DNA of 22,064 nucleotides from Lachnospiraceae bacterium (GTDB lineage Bacteria > Bacillota > Clostridia > Lachnospirales > Lachnospiraceae): the NCBI GenBank assembly GCA_017420605.1, contig JAFOIS010000019.1, positions 1-22,064 of the forward strand, written 5' to 3'. The translations under genes were made by a program, and so were the position numbers. Below the pieces are notes generated by a model. That model saw nothing but the letters and a program-made list of their open reading frames with translations. It ran no database searches and had not been told where the DNA came from. Of the stretch, positions 6,634-15,377 are shown one piece after another. Within the stretch, counting starts at the first letter, position 1. Each line of letters starts with the position of its first letter.

Positions 6634-8338
6634 ATCGATCCTTTCGTTCCGTAATAGAATGCGCGGCAAAGTTCACGATCACGACAAGCAGGATCAGGAG
6701 GACGGCAAGCGCCGCCTCCCGGAGGATCCTGCCCTCCTCCATTGCCGAATAGATCACCGTTCCGATCGTTTCGTTCCGTACCGACCACAGAAGGGAGCTC
6801 AGCGAGATCTCCGAGATCGTCGGCGCAATGACGAGCAGCATCGTGCCCCCGAGCGACGGAAGAAGCAGCGGGATCACGATATCCCGGAAGGTCCTCACCT
6901 CTCCCGCGCCCGCCATGCGCGCCGCTTCTTCGAGCGACGTGTCGATCTGGCTGATGGCGCCGGTGATATTGTTGTAACCGAGATTCAGGAACCGGGCCAC
7001 ATAGGCGATGAGCAGAATGCTGAAGGTCCCGTAGATGGAAATGCCGATATACGGCAGCGGCCTTGCGAAGGCAAGGATCATGCCGAGCGCGATGATGGTG
7101 CCCGGCAGCGCGTACGGGAGCGTCACCATGATCTCCATGATCCGGACGCCGGCGACCCCGCGCGCCTTTTTCCGCACCGCCATATAGGATACGATCAGCG
7201 TGACCGCCGTAATGATGAGCGCGGAAAGAAACGCCAGAAGCAGGCTGTTCCGAAACGCCCGGGAAATGTTGCGGATCGCCGCAAGGCCCGTGAAATTGGC
7301 AAGCGTTGCGTTTTCCGCGGAAAAGGGTATGCCCCAGGTCTTCGTGAGCGCGGTGACGCAGGCGGCTGCCACCGGCGCCATCGTCGTAACAAGAAAGATC
7401 ACGCACAGCGCCGCAAAAAGCCCCCATTTCGCCGCGCCGGGCAGAGAAGCCGGCGCAAGGCCTCCGCTCTCTCCGCGCACGACGGCGTAACGGCTTCCCT
7501 TCAGGATCCTGCGGTAGACGTAGAGGCCTCCCAGCGCGAAAACCGTCAGCAGCATCGCGTACGCGGACGCGATCTGCAGATGATCCGGAAGGTCCGGGCG
7601 GTTGATGAGATAAAAGATCTCCGTCGTCACAAGGCGGATCCGGTTCGGCGCGCCGAGGACGGCGGAAACGCCGAAATCCGAAAGGATAAACAGGAAGACC
7701 AGCAGCATGGATCCCAGGATCGAGGGCAGAAGAAGGGGGAGCGTGATATCCAGCATTGCCCGCAGCGGCGTCGCGCCGGAGATGCGCGCGGCTTCTTCCA
7801 TAGAAGCGGATATCCGCTTCATCGTCGGCATGACGACGATAAAGGGGACGGCGAACCGGTATACGCTCATCACGAAGATCATACCGCCGATGGTATAGAT
7901 GTCGATTGGCGCTTCGGAAAGACGGAAGATGTCCATAAGAACACGGTTCAGGATCCCCTTCGGTCCGAGCAGGAAGGTCCAGGAGATCGCACCGATAAAC
8001 GGCGGGATAAAATACGGGATCGCGAGGATCCTCGAAAACAGCTTTCTCCCGGGCACGTTGGTCCTGACGACGGCCCATGCGCAGAACACCCCGAGGGCGG
8101 TGGACAGCACCGTGGAAGGCACCACGACCCTGAGCGAATTAAGAAGGCTCTTCCGGATCGAAGGGTCCGAAAAGAGCCGGCGGTAATTATCAAAAGAAGC
8201 CGTGCCCTGCGCCCTGAAACTGTTCGCGATGAGCACGGTCATCGGGTATACGACCGCGGCGAGAAGAAACGCCACGGTCACCCACCATACGATGGCGGGG
8301 ACCGGAATCCCCGCGTTTTTATTTTTCTTTACGTTCAC
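6611..8338 (-). CDS. Fused two-domain ABC permease (FbpB/AfuB-like)
   Basis: Predicted 575-residue membrane protein with about 12 hydrophobic helices, two tandem BPD_transp_1 permease domains in one chain. Each half has an EAA loop for contact with the ATPase: EEAARISGATPLRA around residue 180 and EEAARMAGAGEVRT around residue 465, both followed by PLLLPS. Fused permeases of this size are typical of ferric-iron (FbpB), aminoethylphosphonate and hexose-phosphate (AfuB) importers. The start is GTG at 8338, immediately after the TAA of the lipoprotein gene, with GAAGGG just upstream; the two genes abut with no gap. The 3' end overlaps the ATPase gene. Confidence 0.92.
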   Translation of the reverse strand: MNVKKNKNAGIPVPAIVWWVTVAFLLAAVVYPMTVLIANSFRAQGTASFDNYRRLFSDPSIRKSLLNSLRVVVPSTVLSTALGVFCAWAVVRTNVPGRKLFSRILAIPYFIPPFIGAISWTFLLGPKGILNRVLMDIFRLSEAPIDIYTIGGMIFVMSVYRFAVPFIVVMPTMKRISASMEEAARISGATPLRAMLDITLPLLLPSILGSMLLVFLFILSDFGVSAVLGAPNRIRLVTTEIFYLINRPDLPDHLQIASAYAMLLTVFALGGLYVYRRILKGSRYAVVRGESGGLAPASLPGAAKWGLFAALCVIFLVTTMAPVAAACVTALTKTWGIPFSAENATLANFTGLAAIRNISRAFRNSLLLAFLSALIITAVTLIVSYMAVRKKARGVAGVRIMEIMVTLPYALPGTIIALGMILAFARPLPYIGISIYGTFSILLIAYVARFLNLGYNNITGAISQIDTSLEEAARMAGAGEVRTFRDIVIPLLLPSLGGTMLLVIAPTISEISLSSLLWSVRNETIGTVIYSAMEEGRILREAALAVLLILLVVIVNFAAHSITERKDRYGKTGDR

Positions 8339-9373
8339 TTACCCTTCCGTCCCGCCGAACCGTTCGGTATAGGTCTCCCGGATGCCGGCGGATTCCCGTG
8401 TAAAGTAATCGAGGTCAAACGGCAGTACCCTGATCTCGGAAGCTTTGGGCGCCCCTTCCGGACCCGCGACGTTCCCTACCGGGATGTACTGCTGCGCGGC
8501 GAGCATCTCCTGCGCCGTATCGGAAAGACACCAGTTGACGAAGGCCTTTGCCGCCTCAAGAGAGTCTTCCGGGACGTTGTTCATGATGCACAGCGGCGTC
8601 GGCACGAGTACGGCGCCGGAGGCCGGATACACCAGATCGACCGGCGAGCCTTCCGCCTTCGCGGCCCTGATCTGGAAATCCACGATCTCCGCGGCTTTGT
8701 ACTCGCCGGAGGAGACTTTGGTCATGAGCGCGCCGTTGGACTGTTCGAACCGGCACTCATTTGCCATGATATCCTCGTACCATTTCCAGCCCACCGCATC
8801 GGGATACTGCACGTGCGTTACGAGCGCCGTGAAAGACCCCCCGGAGTAGTTGGGGTCCGCGATCGCGAACGAGCCGCGGTATTCCTCCTTCGTCACATCC
8901 TGCCAGTCCGCCGGCGCCGCGGACACTTCGGCGGTATTGTACGCGATGACGTTGTAGATCAGGCGCACTTCCGTCCCGAATCCGTCCCCGTAGACGTAAG
9001 AGGGATCGATCCCGGCGGCATTCGGCGCCTTATAATGGACCAGCATCCCCTGCTCGTCGAGGTTCTTCATATACCCGATATCGGCAAACCAGATCAGGTT
9101 CGCCATCGTGCTTCCGGTCGCAAGCTCCGCGTCCATCTTGGCTGTCACCTTGCCGGTCCCGGAACGGAACAGTTCGATCGCAACGTCCGGGTATTCGCGG
9201 TTGAACGCGGCAATAAGCTCCGAGACGAGTTCCTCGGGTTCCGAAGTATAGAGGACGAGCGATCCGGAAACGGCTTCTCCCTTCGCGGCGCCTGCGGATG
9301 TATTTCCGCAGCCGGCCAGGGAAAGGACGAGAAGGGTCGAAAGAAACAGACTGATGATCTTTTTTGTCTTCAC
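8339..9373 (-). CDS. Substrate-binding lipoprotein of the ABC importer
   Basis: Predicted 344-residue extracellular solute-binding protein. The N-terminus is MKTKK, a hydrophobic stretch and a lipobox LSLAGC, so it is lipid-anchored. The mature part opens with SLVLYTSEPEELVSELIAAF, and later SGTGKVTAKM and SDTAQEMLA, the pattern of family-1 binding proteins for ferric iron, aminoethylphosphonate or sugar phosphates (FbpA/FutA/AfuA/PhnS). The adjacent double Tyr that binds iron in FbpA is not evident, so iron is not proven. I place the start at the GTG at 9373, eight bases after GGAG; the ATG at 9391 lacks a ribosome site. First gene of the importer operon. Confidence 0.85.
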   Translation of the reverse strand: MKTKKIISLFLSTLLVLSLAGCGNTSAGAAKGEAVSGSLVLYTSEPEELVSELIAAFNREYPDVAIELFRSGTGKVTAKMDAELATGSTMANLIWFADIGYMKNLDEQGMLVHYKAPNAAGIDPSYVYGDGFGTEVRLIYNVIAYNTAEVSAAPADWQDVTKEEYRGSFAIADPNYSGGSFTALVTHVQYPDAVGWKWYEDIMANECRFEQSNGALMTKVSSGEYKAAEIVDFQIRAAKAEGSPVDLVYPASGAVLVPTPLCIMNNVPEDSLEAAKAFVNWCLSDTAQEMLAAQQYIPVGNVAGPEGAPKASEIRVLPFDLDYFTRESAGIRETYTERFGGTEG

Positions 9374-9454
9374 GGTACGATCTCCATTCATCTATTCAGA
9401 TAATGTTGTTTCCGCCATAATACCGTACTTCCCGCCGCCGTTCTATGCTTTTTA

Positions 9455-9483
9455 CCGTTTTTTTAGAAACGATCCGTTTTTTT
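9455..9483. repeat. Pair of CCGTTTTTTT direct repeats
   Basis: The 10-mer occurs at 9455-9464 and 9474-9483, 19 bases apart, between rqcP and the importer operon. A small AAACG/CGTTT inverted repeat (9467-9479) lies between and into the second copy; with the T run it looks like a weak plus-strand terminator, yet no plus-strand gene ends here. Confidence 0.5.
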
Positions 9484-9489
9484 GAGAAT

Positions 9490-9729
9490 TCAGACGTAAC
9501 GGTACATGGCCGCCGCGTCATCCTTCCGGACGGTCTCCGTAACGCGCAGGATCTCCGCGCGCACGGACTTTTCTCCGAAACGGATCTCGATCACGTCGCC
9601 TTCCTTCACTTCCGCCGAAGCCTTCGCCGGTCTGCCGTTGATCGACACGCGGCCGGCGTCGCACGCCTCATTGGCGATCGTGCGCCGTTTGATCAGGCGC
9701 GATACTTTAAGATACTTGTCAAGACGCAT
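9490..9729 (-). CDS. rqcP: RqcP/YabO, S4-domain RNA-binding protein
   Basis: Predicted 79-residue S4 RNA-binding protein. It begins MRLDKYLKVSRLIKRRT, with NGRPAKAS and GDVIEIRFG, all typical of YabO/RqcP, which binds stalled 50S subunits with RqcH during alanine tailing and quality control of incomplete proteins. Length is usual for the family. The ATG has GGAGGAG upstream. It lies downstream of hup, but a strong terminator stands between, so it needs its own promoter or readthrough. In many Clostridia this gene is followed by yabP, yabQ and divIC; here an ABC importer follows instead. Confidence 0.92.
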   Translation of the reverse strand: MRLDKYLKVSRLIKRRTIANEACDAGRVSINGRPAKASAEVKEGDVIEIRFGEKSVRAEILRVTETVRKDDAAAMYRYV

Positions 9730-9749
9730 GGATATCTCCTCCGCCCTCC

Positions 9750-9764
9750 GCGGCGCTGCGCCGC
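9750..9764. repeat. Short GC palindrome between hup terminator and rqcP
   Basis: GCGGCGC and GCGCCGC flank a central T, a perfect 15-bp palindrome 9-10 bases upstream of the rqcP ribosome site on the minus strand. It could be an operator or part of a 5' leader hairpin; no function is assigned. Confidence 0.35.
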
Positions 9765-9780
9765 CCCGAAGATAAAGAAA

Positions 9781-9805
9781 GCCGGCCGCATGATCTGCGG
9801 CCGGC
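9781..9805 (-). terminator. Intrinsic terminator of hup
   Basis: GCCGGCCGC (9781-9789) and GCGGCCGGC (9797-9805) form a perfect 9-bp stem with a 7-base loop. On the minus strand it begins 16 bases after the HU stop codon and is followed by a T-rich tail (TTTCTTT), with further partial A/T pairing at its base. Confidence 0.9.
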
Positions 9806-9821
9806 AGCTCTTTCAGTCTGA

Positions 9822-10100
9822 TTATTTCTTGTTGACGAAATCCTTGAGCGCCTTGCCGGCTTTGAATTTCGGGGCCTTGGAAGCCTTGATCTTCATGGAA
9901 GCACCGGTCTGCGGATTTCTGCCTTCGCGGGCTGCTCTCTTCGCAACTTCAAATGTGCCGAAGCCGACAAGCTGGACCTTGCCGCCCTTCTTGAGTTCCT
10001 TGGAAGTGACATCGATGAAAGCCTTCAGGGCCGCTTCCGCGTCTTTCTTGGACAGCTTGGCTGCATCAGCGATCGCCGCTACAAGTTCAGATTTGTTCAT
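9822..10100 (-). CDS. hup: HU-family DNA-binding protein
   Basis: Predicted 92-residue histone-like protein HU, which bends and compacts the nucleoid as a dimer. It shows the usual order: helical start MNKSELVAAIADAA, the GKVQLVGFGTFEV turn, the DNA-binding arm GRNPQTG and the conserved KFKAGKALKDFV end. Length is normal. The ATG has an AGAGGAGG site. It is transcribed alone from a strong promoter (10179-10207) into its own terminator (9781-9805), as expected for an abundant protein. Confidence 0.97.
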   Translation of the reverse strand: MNKSELVAAIADAAKLSKKDAEAALKAFIDVTSKELKKGGKVQLVGFGTFEVAKRAAREGRNPQTGASMKIKASKAPKFKAGKALKDFVNKK

Positions 10101-10178
10101 AGAAAAATTCCTCCTCTTTGTTTACAACACCGTCCGCATCAGGGAGCGGTGATACTCTCATTATGACTGACCATACTA

Positions 10179-10207
10179 TTTATACTTCTTTTGACCCGAA
10201 GTGTCAA
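10179..10207 (-). promoter_or_regulatory. Strong promoter of hup
   Basis: On the minus strand a perfect TTGACA (10202-10207) and TATAAA (10179-10184) are 17 bases apart. The -35 box is part of an inverted repeat TTGAC-N7-GTCAA (10191-10207). The predicted 5' leader is about 70 bases. The promoter starts just seven bases after the phosphoglucomutase stop codon. Confidence 0.88.
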
Positions 10208-10213
10208 GGAATA

Positions 10214-11941
10214 TCAGGCATTTGCCGCGAGAGCGCGGATCGAAGCCTTCATGTTCTCTTCCCTTGCCGAAGCATCCGCCTCATCCCGGCCGGAAACGCC
10301 GTAATAGAACTTGACCTTGGGTTCCGTGCCGGACGGCCGCACGCAGACCCATGCGTCCCCGCCGAGCTCATAGTAGAGCACGTCCGATTTCGGAAGGCCG
10401 GTCGGGCAGGTCTCCTTCGTCGCCGTATCGAGGATCGTTCCCGCCTCGTAGTCGCGGACGCGGAGGACCTTCTCGCCGCCGAGAGACTCCGGCACGTTCT
10501 TCCGGAGATCTTCCATGACCGCACGGATCTTCGCAAGCCCGTCCAGGCCCTTCATCTCGATACTGGTCACGCCGTCAAGGACGTAGCCGTATTTCTCATA
10601 GATCTCCACCATGACGTCCCAGAGGGTCCTGCCTTCCGTCTTATAGTAGGCGGCCGCTTCACACAGCGCCATGGAAGCGGCGACAGCGTCCTTATCACGC
10701 GCGTACGTGCCGATGAGACAGCCGTAGCTTTCCTCAAAGCCGAACAGATACGTGCCTTTGCCGCTCTTTTCCATCTCCAGCATCTTCTGTCCGATATACT
10801 TGAAGCCGGTCAGCACCTCAAAGAGCTGTGCGCCGAAATCCTTCGCGATCGGATCGACAAGGTTCGTCGTCACGATGGATTTGACGACCGCGCCGTCCTC
10901 CGGCAGAAGGCCGAGCGCTTTGCGCTGCGACAGTTCATAGTACGCGAGGAGCGTTCCGGACATATTCCCGGTCAGGTTGTGATATACGCCGTCGTTGTCC
11001 CGCACACGGACGCCGAGACGGTCCGCGTCCGGATCGGTCGCAAGGACGAGGTCCGCGTCCTTTTCCTTCGCAAGGGCAAGGCCGAGCGCGAAGGCTGCGT
11101 CGGCTTCGGGGTTCGGATAGGAGACCGTCGGGAAATTGCCGTCCGGTTTTTCCTGTTCCGGCACGACGTAGACCTTTGAGAAGCCGATCTCGCGCAGCAC
11201 ACGCCGGACCGGGATGTTGCCGGTGCCGTGGAGCGGCGTATACACGACAGTGATATTCGCGCCTTCTTTATCGATCGCTTCCTGGTGCAGGATGCTCTTC
11301 TTTACCTCCGCAAGATACGCGGCGTCCGTCTCCTCGCCGATGATAATGAGGAGACCCGCCTTCTTTGCTTCTTCCTCGTCCATCGTCCGGATGCCTTCAA
11401 AGCCCTTCATGGCATGCACTTCTTCGGTAATGCCGGCATCGTGCGGCGGCGTGATCTGCGCGCCGTCCTCCCAGTAGACCTTGTAGCCGTTATATTCCGC
11501 CGGGTTGTGGCTCGCCGTGATGTTCAGGCCGGCGATGCAGTGATAATGACGGACGGCAAAGGACAGCTCGGGCGTCGGACGGAGCGACTCGAAAAGATAT
11601 GCCGGAATGCCGTTCGCGGCAAGGACCAGCGCCGCCTCCAGGGCAAATTCCGGAGACATGCGGCGCGAATCGTATGAGATCGCGACGCCGCGCTTCGATT
11701 CGCCTGTCTTCATGATATAATTCGCAAGTCCCTGCGTCGTCTTCCGCACGATATGCCGGTTCATCCGGTTCGTGCCGGCGCCCAGAATACCGCGCAGTCC
11801 GGCCGTTCCGAAAGCGAGCTCCCTTCCGAAGCGTTCGCGGATCTCGTTATCATTTCCGGCGATCTCCCGAAGTTCCGCCTTCGTCTCCTCATCCAGTCCC
11901 TGATATGCGCACCATTCTTCGTATACTTTGCGATAATCCAT
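10214..11941 (-). CDS. pgcA: Phosphoglucomutase/phosphomannomutase (PgcA type)
   Basis: Predicted 575-residue alpha-D-phosphohexomutase that interconverts glucose 6-phosphate and glucose 1-phosphate for glycolipid, teichoic acid or capsule precursors. Four domains are recognisable: FGTAGLRG (about 44-51), the phosphoserine loop TASHNP (Ser144), the magnesium loop DPDADR (303-308), the sugar loop GFEESYG, and the C-terminal phosphate site RPSGTEP. Length matches Firmicute PgcA rather than the shorter GlmM. The ATG has GAGGAGG upstream and begins 23 bases after the CCA-enzyme stop, so it is the last gene of the tRNA-enzyme run. Confidence 0.93.
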   Translation of the reverse strand: MDYRKVYEEWCAYQGLDEETKAELREIAGNDNEIRERFGRELAFGTAGLRGILGAGTNRMNRHIVRKTTQGLANYIMKTGESKRGVAISYDSRRMSPEFALEAALVLAANGIPAYLFESLRPTPELSFAVRHYHCIAGLNITASHNPAEYNGYKVYWEDGAQITPPHDAGITEEVHAMKGFEGIRTMDEEEAKKAGLLIIIGEETDAAYLAEVKKSILHQEAIDKEGANITVVYTPLHGTGNIPVRRVLREIGFSKVYVVPEQEKPDGNFPTVSYPNPEADAAFALGLALAKEKDADLVLATDPDADRLGVRVRDNDGVYHNLTGNMSGTLLAYYELSQRKALGLLPEDGAVVKSIVTTNLVDPIAKDFGAQLFEVLTGFKYIGQKMLEMEKSGKGTYLFGFEESYGCLIGTYARDKDAVAASMALCEAAAYYKTEGRTLWDVMVEIYEKYGYVLDGVTSIEMKGLDGLAKIRAVMEDLRKNVPESLGGEKVLRVRDYEAGTILDTATKETCPTGLPKSDVLYYELGGDAWVCVRPSGTEPKVKFYYGVSGRDEADASAREENMKASIRALAANA

Positions 11942-11964
11942 GTGATCCTCCTCTTTATAATGGT

Positions 11965-13311
11965 TTATTTTTTCTCTATCCGCGTTTCCGCATAAGCCGC
12001 TGCCGCGGCAAGCAGATCTTTCTTCGTGTTGCGGGCCGGATCCGCAAGCACCGTATCAAGAAGCATGGAAAGCGTCTTTCCGACTTCCGGCCCGCGCAGG
12101 CCGAGGGCGAGCATTTCGTTCCCGCCGACCGCAAGTTCGCCGATCGTGACCGCGTCGCCGCGCTCTGTGATCTCCCCGTAACGCGCGCGCACCTCTCCGA
12201 TGCGGGAAAGCATTTCCGGAATGCGCGACGGTTCCTTTGCCATGGAATCCGCCGTCTGCAGCGCAAGATACGCCGGAAAGGCCTCCCTTCCGACAGCGGC
12301 AAGGCACCTTCTGACGGCCTCCGTCTCCCCTTCCGGCCTTAAGGAATGGCAGCGGATGAGGTGGACGGTCCGCCGGATCGTATCGTTGTCAAACTTCAGG
12401 TCCCGGAGGATCTCCCCGGCCATTTCCGCGCCCCGTTCCGCATGGCCGTGGAAATGATCTTCCCCGTCTTCCCCGACCGTGCGCAGGGCAGGTTTCGCGA
12501 CGTCATGCAGCAGCGCGGCGAGCCGGAGCACGGGTTCCGCCGGCACATGCGGCAATGCAAGAAGCGTATGCTCCCCGACGTTTACATGATGATAGCCGCA
12601 GTGCTGCGGGGTCTTCATCATCGCGTCGAACCACGGCAGGATCACCGCCGTAATGCCTGTCTCATAAAGGATCCGGAAATCGCCCGGCCTGTCCGAGATG
12701 AGCAGCTTCACAAGCTCGTCCCGGATCCGCTCTTTGCTGATGCGCGGAAGATTGCGGGCGCTTATGCGGATCTCCCGCAGCGTTTCCTCCTCGATCGAGA
12801 ACCCAAGCTGCGCCGCGAAGCGGACCGCCCGGAGGATCCGGAGCACGTCTTCGGAAAACCGTTCCGACGCTTTTCCGACACAGCGTATACGCTTCTCCCG
12901 GAGATCCTCCTGCCCGCCGAAAAGATCGACAAGGCCGCTCTTCGGATTCCACGCCATCGCGTTGACCGTGAAATCACGCCGCTTGAGATCTTCCTCCAGC
13001 CTGTCGGAAAAGGTGACCTCCTTCGGATGCCGCATATCCTCATACGCGCCGTCGAGCCGGTACGTGGTCACTTCATACGCGCCGCCGGAAAGCAGCACGG
13101 TGACCGTTCCGTGCGCGATACCGGTGTCCACGGTCCGGCGGAAGATCCTTTTGATCTCGGACGGAAGCGCGTTCGTCGTGACGTCGTAATCCTTCGGCGT
13201 CCGGCAAAGCAGCATATCCCTGACACATCCGCCGACCGCATAGGCTTCGTATCCGTTCTCCTCAAGACGCCGTATGAGCGCGGACACAGGTCCGGGAAGA
13301 CGCATTTCCAT
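11965..13311 (-). CDS. cca: CCA-adding tRNA nucleotidyltransferase with HD domain
   Basis: Predicted 448-residue enzyme that adds or repairs the CCA end of tRNAs. The head has GGCVRD (27-32) and the metal pair in KDYDV (Asp41, Asp43), then RRDFTVNAM; the neck has the FSEDVLRILRAVRFAAQLGF region that reads the nucleotide; an HD phosphohydrolase-like domain follows with LLHDVAKP (His269-Asp270) and HSLRP. The start at 13311 is preceded by GGAGGA at an 11-base spacing and lies 22 bases past proS; the frame stays open further upstream into proS, without support. It is needed in this genome because the tRNA-Val gene here does not encode CCA. Confidence 0.92.
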   Translation of the reverse strand: MEMRLPGPVSALIRRLEENGYEAYAVGGCVRDMLLCRTPKDYDVTTNALPSEIKRIFRRTVDTGIAHGTVTVLLSGGAYEVTTYRLDGAYEDMRHPKEVTFSDRLEEDLKRRDFTVNAMAWNPKSGLVDLFGGQEDLREKRIRCVGKASERFSEDVLRILRAVRFAAQLGFSIEEETLREIRISARNLPRISKERIRDELVKLLISDRPGDFRILYETGITAVILPWFDAMMKTPQHCGYHHVNVGEHTLLALPHVPAEPVLRLAALLHDVAKPALRTVGEDGEDHFHGHAERGAEMAGEILRDLKFDNDTIRRTVHLIRCHSLRPEGETEAVRRCLAAVGREAFPAYLALQTADSMAKEPSRIPEMLSRIGEVRARYGEITERGDAVTIGELAVGGNEMLALGLRGPEVGKTLSMLLDTVLADPARNTKKDLLAAAAAYAETRIEKK

Positions 13312-13333
13312 CGGTTTTCCGTCCTCCGGCGCC

Positions 13334-14779
13334 TTAATAGGCCTTTCCCCAGAGGACGCGGTATTTCGCCTTCTTTCCACAGCAGACGCAGACCGCCCCT
13401 TCTTCCGGTTCGCCGCCCTTTAAGGGGATGCAGCGGCTCGTGACGGCAAGATCTTCCTTGATCTTTTCTTCGCAGGACGTCTCGCCGCACCAGTGCGCGC
13501 GGATAAAGCCCGGCTGTTCGTCGGCGATGCGGCGGAAGGTCTCGTAATCATCCGCTTCGTAGATATGGGAATCCCGGAATGCCTTCGCCTTTTCGAAGAG
13601 ATTCCGCTGGATCTCATCGAGCATGTTCCTGACGGCGTCTTCGATATTTTCCACGGAGACGACAGTCTTCTCTCCGGTGTCGCGGCGTACGAACACCACG
13701 GTGCCGGACGCGATATCGCGCGGGCCCATCTCTATGCGCATCGGGAAGCCGCGCATTTCCTGTTCGGCGAACTTCCATCCCGGGCTCTTGTCCGTATCGT
13801 CGAGTTTGACGCGTATGCCGGCGTCCTTCAGCTTCCGGCAGAGCTTCTCCGCCTCGGCAAGCACGCCTTCCTTCCGCATCTGGATCGGGATCACGACCGC
13901 CTGGATGGGCGCGATCCTCGGCGGGAGCACAAGGCCCGAATCGTCGCCGTGGACCATGATGATGGCGCCGATCATGCGGGTCGTCATGCCCCAGGAGGTC
14001 TGGTGCACGTATTTGACCTGGTTGTCGCGGTCGGTGAACTGCACGCCGAACGCCTTCGCGAACCCGTCGCCGAAGTTATGGCTCGTGCCGGACTGCAGCG
14101 CCTTCCCGTCGTGCATCAGGGCCTCGATCGTATAGGTCGCTTCCGCGCCGGCGAATTTTTCCTTTTCGGTCTTGCGTCCGCGGACGACCGGGATCGCCAG
14201 GACCTCTTCGCAGAAATCCGCGTAGACGTTCAGCATCTGCTCTGTCCTTGCCGCAGCTTCCTCGGCCGTGGCGTGCGCGGTATGGCCTTCCTGCCACAGG
14301 AATTCGCGCGAGCGCAGGAACGGGCGCGTCGTCTTTTCCCAGCGGACGACAGAGCACCACTGGTTGTAAAGCCGCGGCAGATCACGGTAGGAATGGATAT
14401 CCTTCGAATAGAGGTCGCAGAACAGCGTCTCGGAGGTCGGACGTACGCACATCTTCTCCTGCAGCGGCGTAAGACCGCCCTGTGTGACCCAGGCCACTTC
14501 CGGCGCGAAGCCCTCTACGTGGTCTTTTTCCTTCTCCAGAAGCGATTCCGGAATGAACATGGGCAGGTATACGTTTTCCACGCCCGTCTCCTTGAACCGT
14601 CTGTCAAGCTCGTTCCGGATGTTCTCCCAGATCGCGTACCCGGCCGGCTTGATGACCATACAGCCCTTCACGGACGTATAGCCGGTCAGCTCCGCCTTTT
14701 TGACCACGTCGGTATACCACTGCGCGAAATCCACATCGCGCGACGTGATCGCCTCTACCATTTTCTTTTCGTCTGCCAT
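13334..14779 (-). CDS. proS: Prolyl-tRNA synthetase (archaeal/eukaryotic type)
   Basis: Predicted 481-residue class II synthetase that charges tRNA-Pro. It is the short form without the editing insertion: motif 1 lies around [14 protein letters not shown], motif 2 is [13 protein letters not shown], and the catalytic core has RPTSET. The C-terminus has a Cys-rich zinc-type domain (CGETSCEE, then CVCCGKK) ending in Tyr, as in the ProS type 3 group. The ATG at 14779 has AGGAGC upstream. Only 52 bases separate it from the dCMP deaminase gene, too short for a T-box leader, so control by uncharged tRNA-Pro is not seen here. Confidence 0.95.
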   Translation of the reverse strand: MADEKKMVEAITSRDVDFAQWYTDVVKKAELTGYTSVKGCMVIKPAGYAIWENIRNELDRRFKETGVENVYLPMFIPESLLEKEKDHVEGFAPEVAWVTQGGLTPLQEKMCVRPTSETLFCDLYSKDIHSYRDLPRLYNQWCSVVRWEKTTRPFLRSREFLWQEGHTAHATAEEAAARTEQMLNVYADFCEEVLAIPVVRGRKTEKEKFAGAEATYTIEALMHDGKALQSGTSHNFGDGFAKAFGVQFTDRDNQVKYVHQTSWGMTTRMIGAIIMVHGDDSGLVLPPRIAPIQAVVIPIQMRKEGVLAEAEKLCRKLKDAGIRVKLDDTDKSPGWKFAEQEMRGFPMRIEMGPRDIASGTVVFVRRDTGEKTVVSVENIEDAVRNMLDEIQRNLFEKAKAFRDSHIYEADDYETFRRIADEQPGFIRAHWCGETSCEEKIKEDLAVTSRCIPLKGGEPEEGAVCVCCGKKAKYRVLWGKAY

Positions 14780-14831
14780 GGTTTCTTTGCTCCTGTCTTA
14801 ATTATGCCGCGCATCCTGCGCGCTTCCTTTT

Positions 14832-15323
14832 CTACAGTTCCAGTTCCACCCTGCGTCCGCTCCTCGTATACCGGTAGTACCGGACGCCGGCCGCGTTGAA
14901 CATCCGGCGCGACGCTATGGAGGAAGGTGTTTCATGATACTTGTCGCTGTCATAGATCACCGTCCGGATCCCGGCCTGGATGATCGCCTTCGCGCATTCG
15001 TTGCACGGGAACTCCGTAACGTAAAGCTTCGCGTTATCCAGCGATCCGCCGCGGTAATTGAGGATCGCGTTCAGCTCGCTGTGCGCCACGTAAAAATACT
15101 TCTTATCCAGCGGGCTCTCCGCCTCGCGGCACCACGGGAACTCATCGTCCGAGCAGCCGATCGGAAAACCGTTGTAGCCCATCGAAAGGATCTTGTTGTC
15201 CTCACTGACGATGCACGCGCCCACCTGTGTGTTCGGATCTTTCGAACGCATGGCGGAAAGGGCCGCGACGCCCATGAAATACTCGTCCCAGGAAAGATAT
15301 CCCTGTCTTTTGTCACTGCCCAT
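14832..15323 (-). CDS. dCMP deaminase (ComEB-like)
   Basis: Predicted 163-residue zinc enzyme of the cytidine/deoxycytidylate deaminase fold. It converts dCMP to dUMP for thymidylate synthesis. The zinc site is HSE (His81, Glu83 the proton shuttle) and PCNEC (Cys107, Cys110). SKDPNTQVGACIV and GYNGFP are hallmarks of the dCMP group. The ATG at 15323 is placed five bases after GGAG; a GTG two codons upstream is less likely because it would overlap that site. It sits between sua5 (54 bases upstream) and proS (52 bases downstream). Confidence 0.93.
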   Translation of the reverse strand: MGSDKRQGYLSWDEYFMGVAALSAMRSKDPNTQVGACIVSEDNKILSMGYNGFPIGCSDDEFPWCREAESPLDKKYFYVAHSELNAILNYRGGSLDNAKLYVTEFPCNECAKAIIQAGIRTVIYDSDKYHETPSSIASRRMFNAAGVRYYRYTRSGRRVELEL

Positions 15324-15377
15324 AGTCACTCCTATGCCCTAAGGCTTCCTATTTATTTACAGCCGGTTCCTGCGGCG

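Noticed and set aside
6416..9403. A 995-codon open frame on the plus strand opposite the ABC importer genes
   Set aside because: It mirrors the third-position GC bias of the real minus-strand genes, has an unnatural Arg/His/Asp-rich composition and no family signature; the three minus-strand genes have full motifs.
14780..14831. T-box riboswitch before proS
   Set aside because: Only 52 bases separate proS from the preceding gene, too short for a T-box, and no T-box core was seen.
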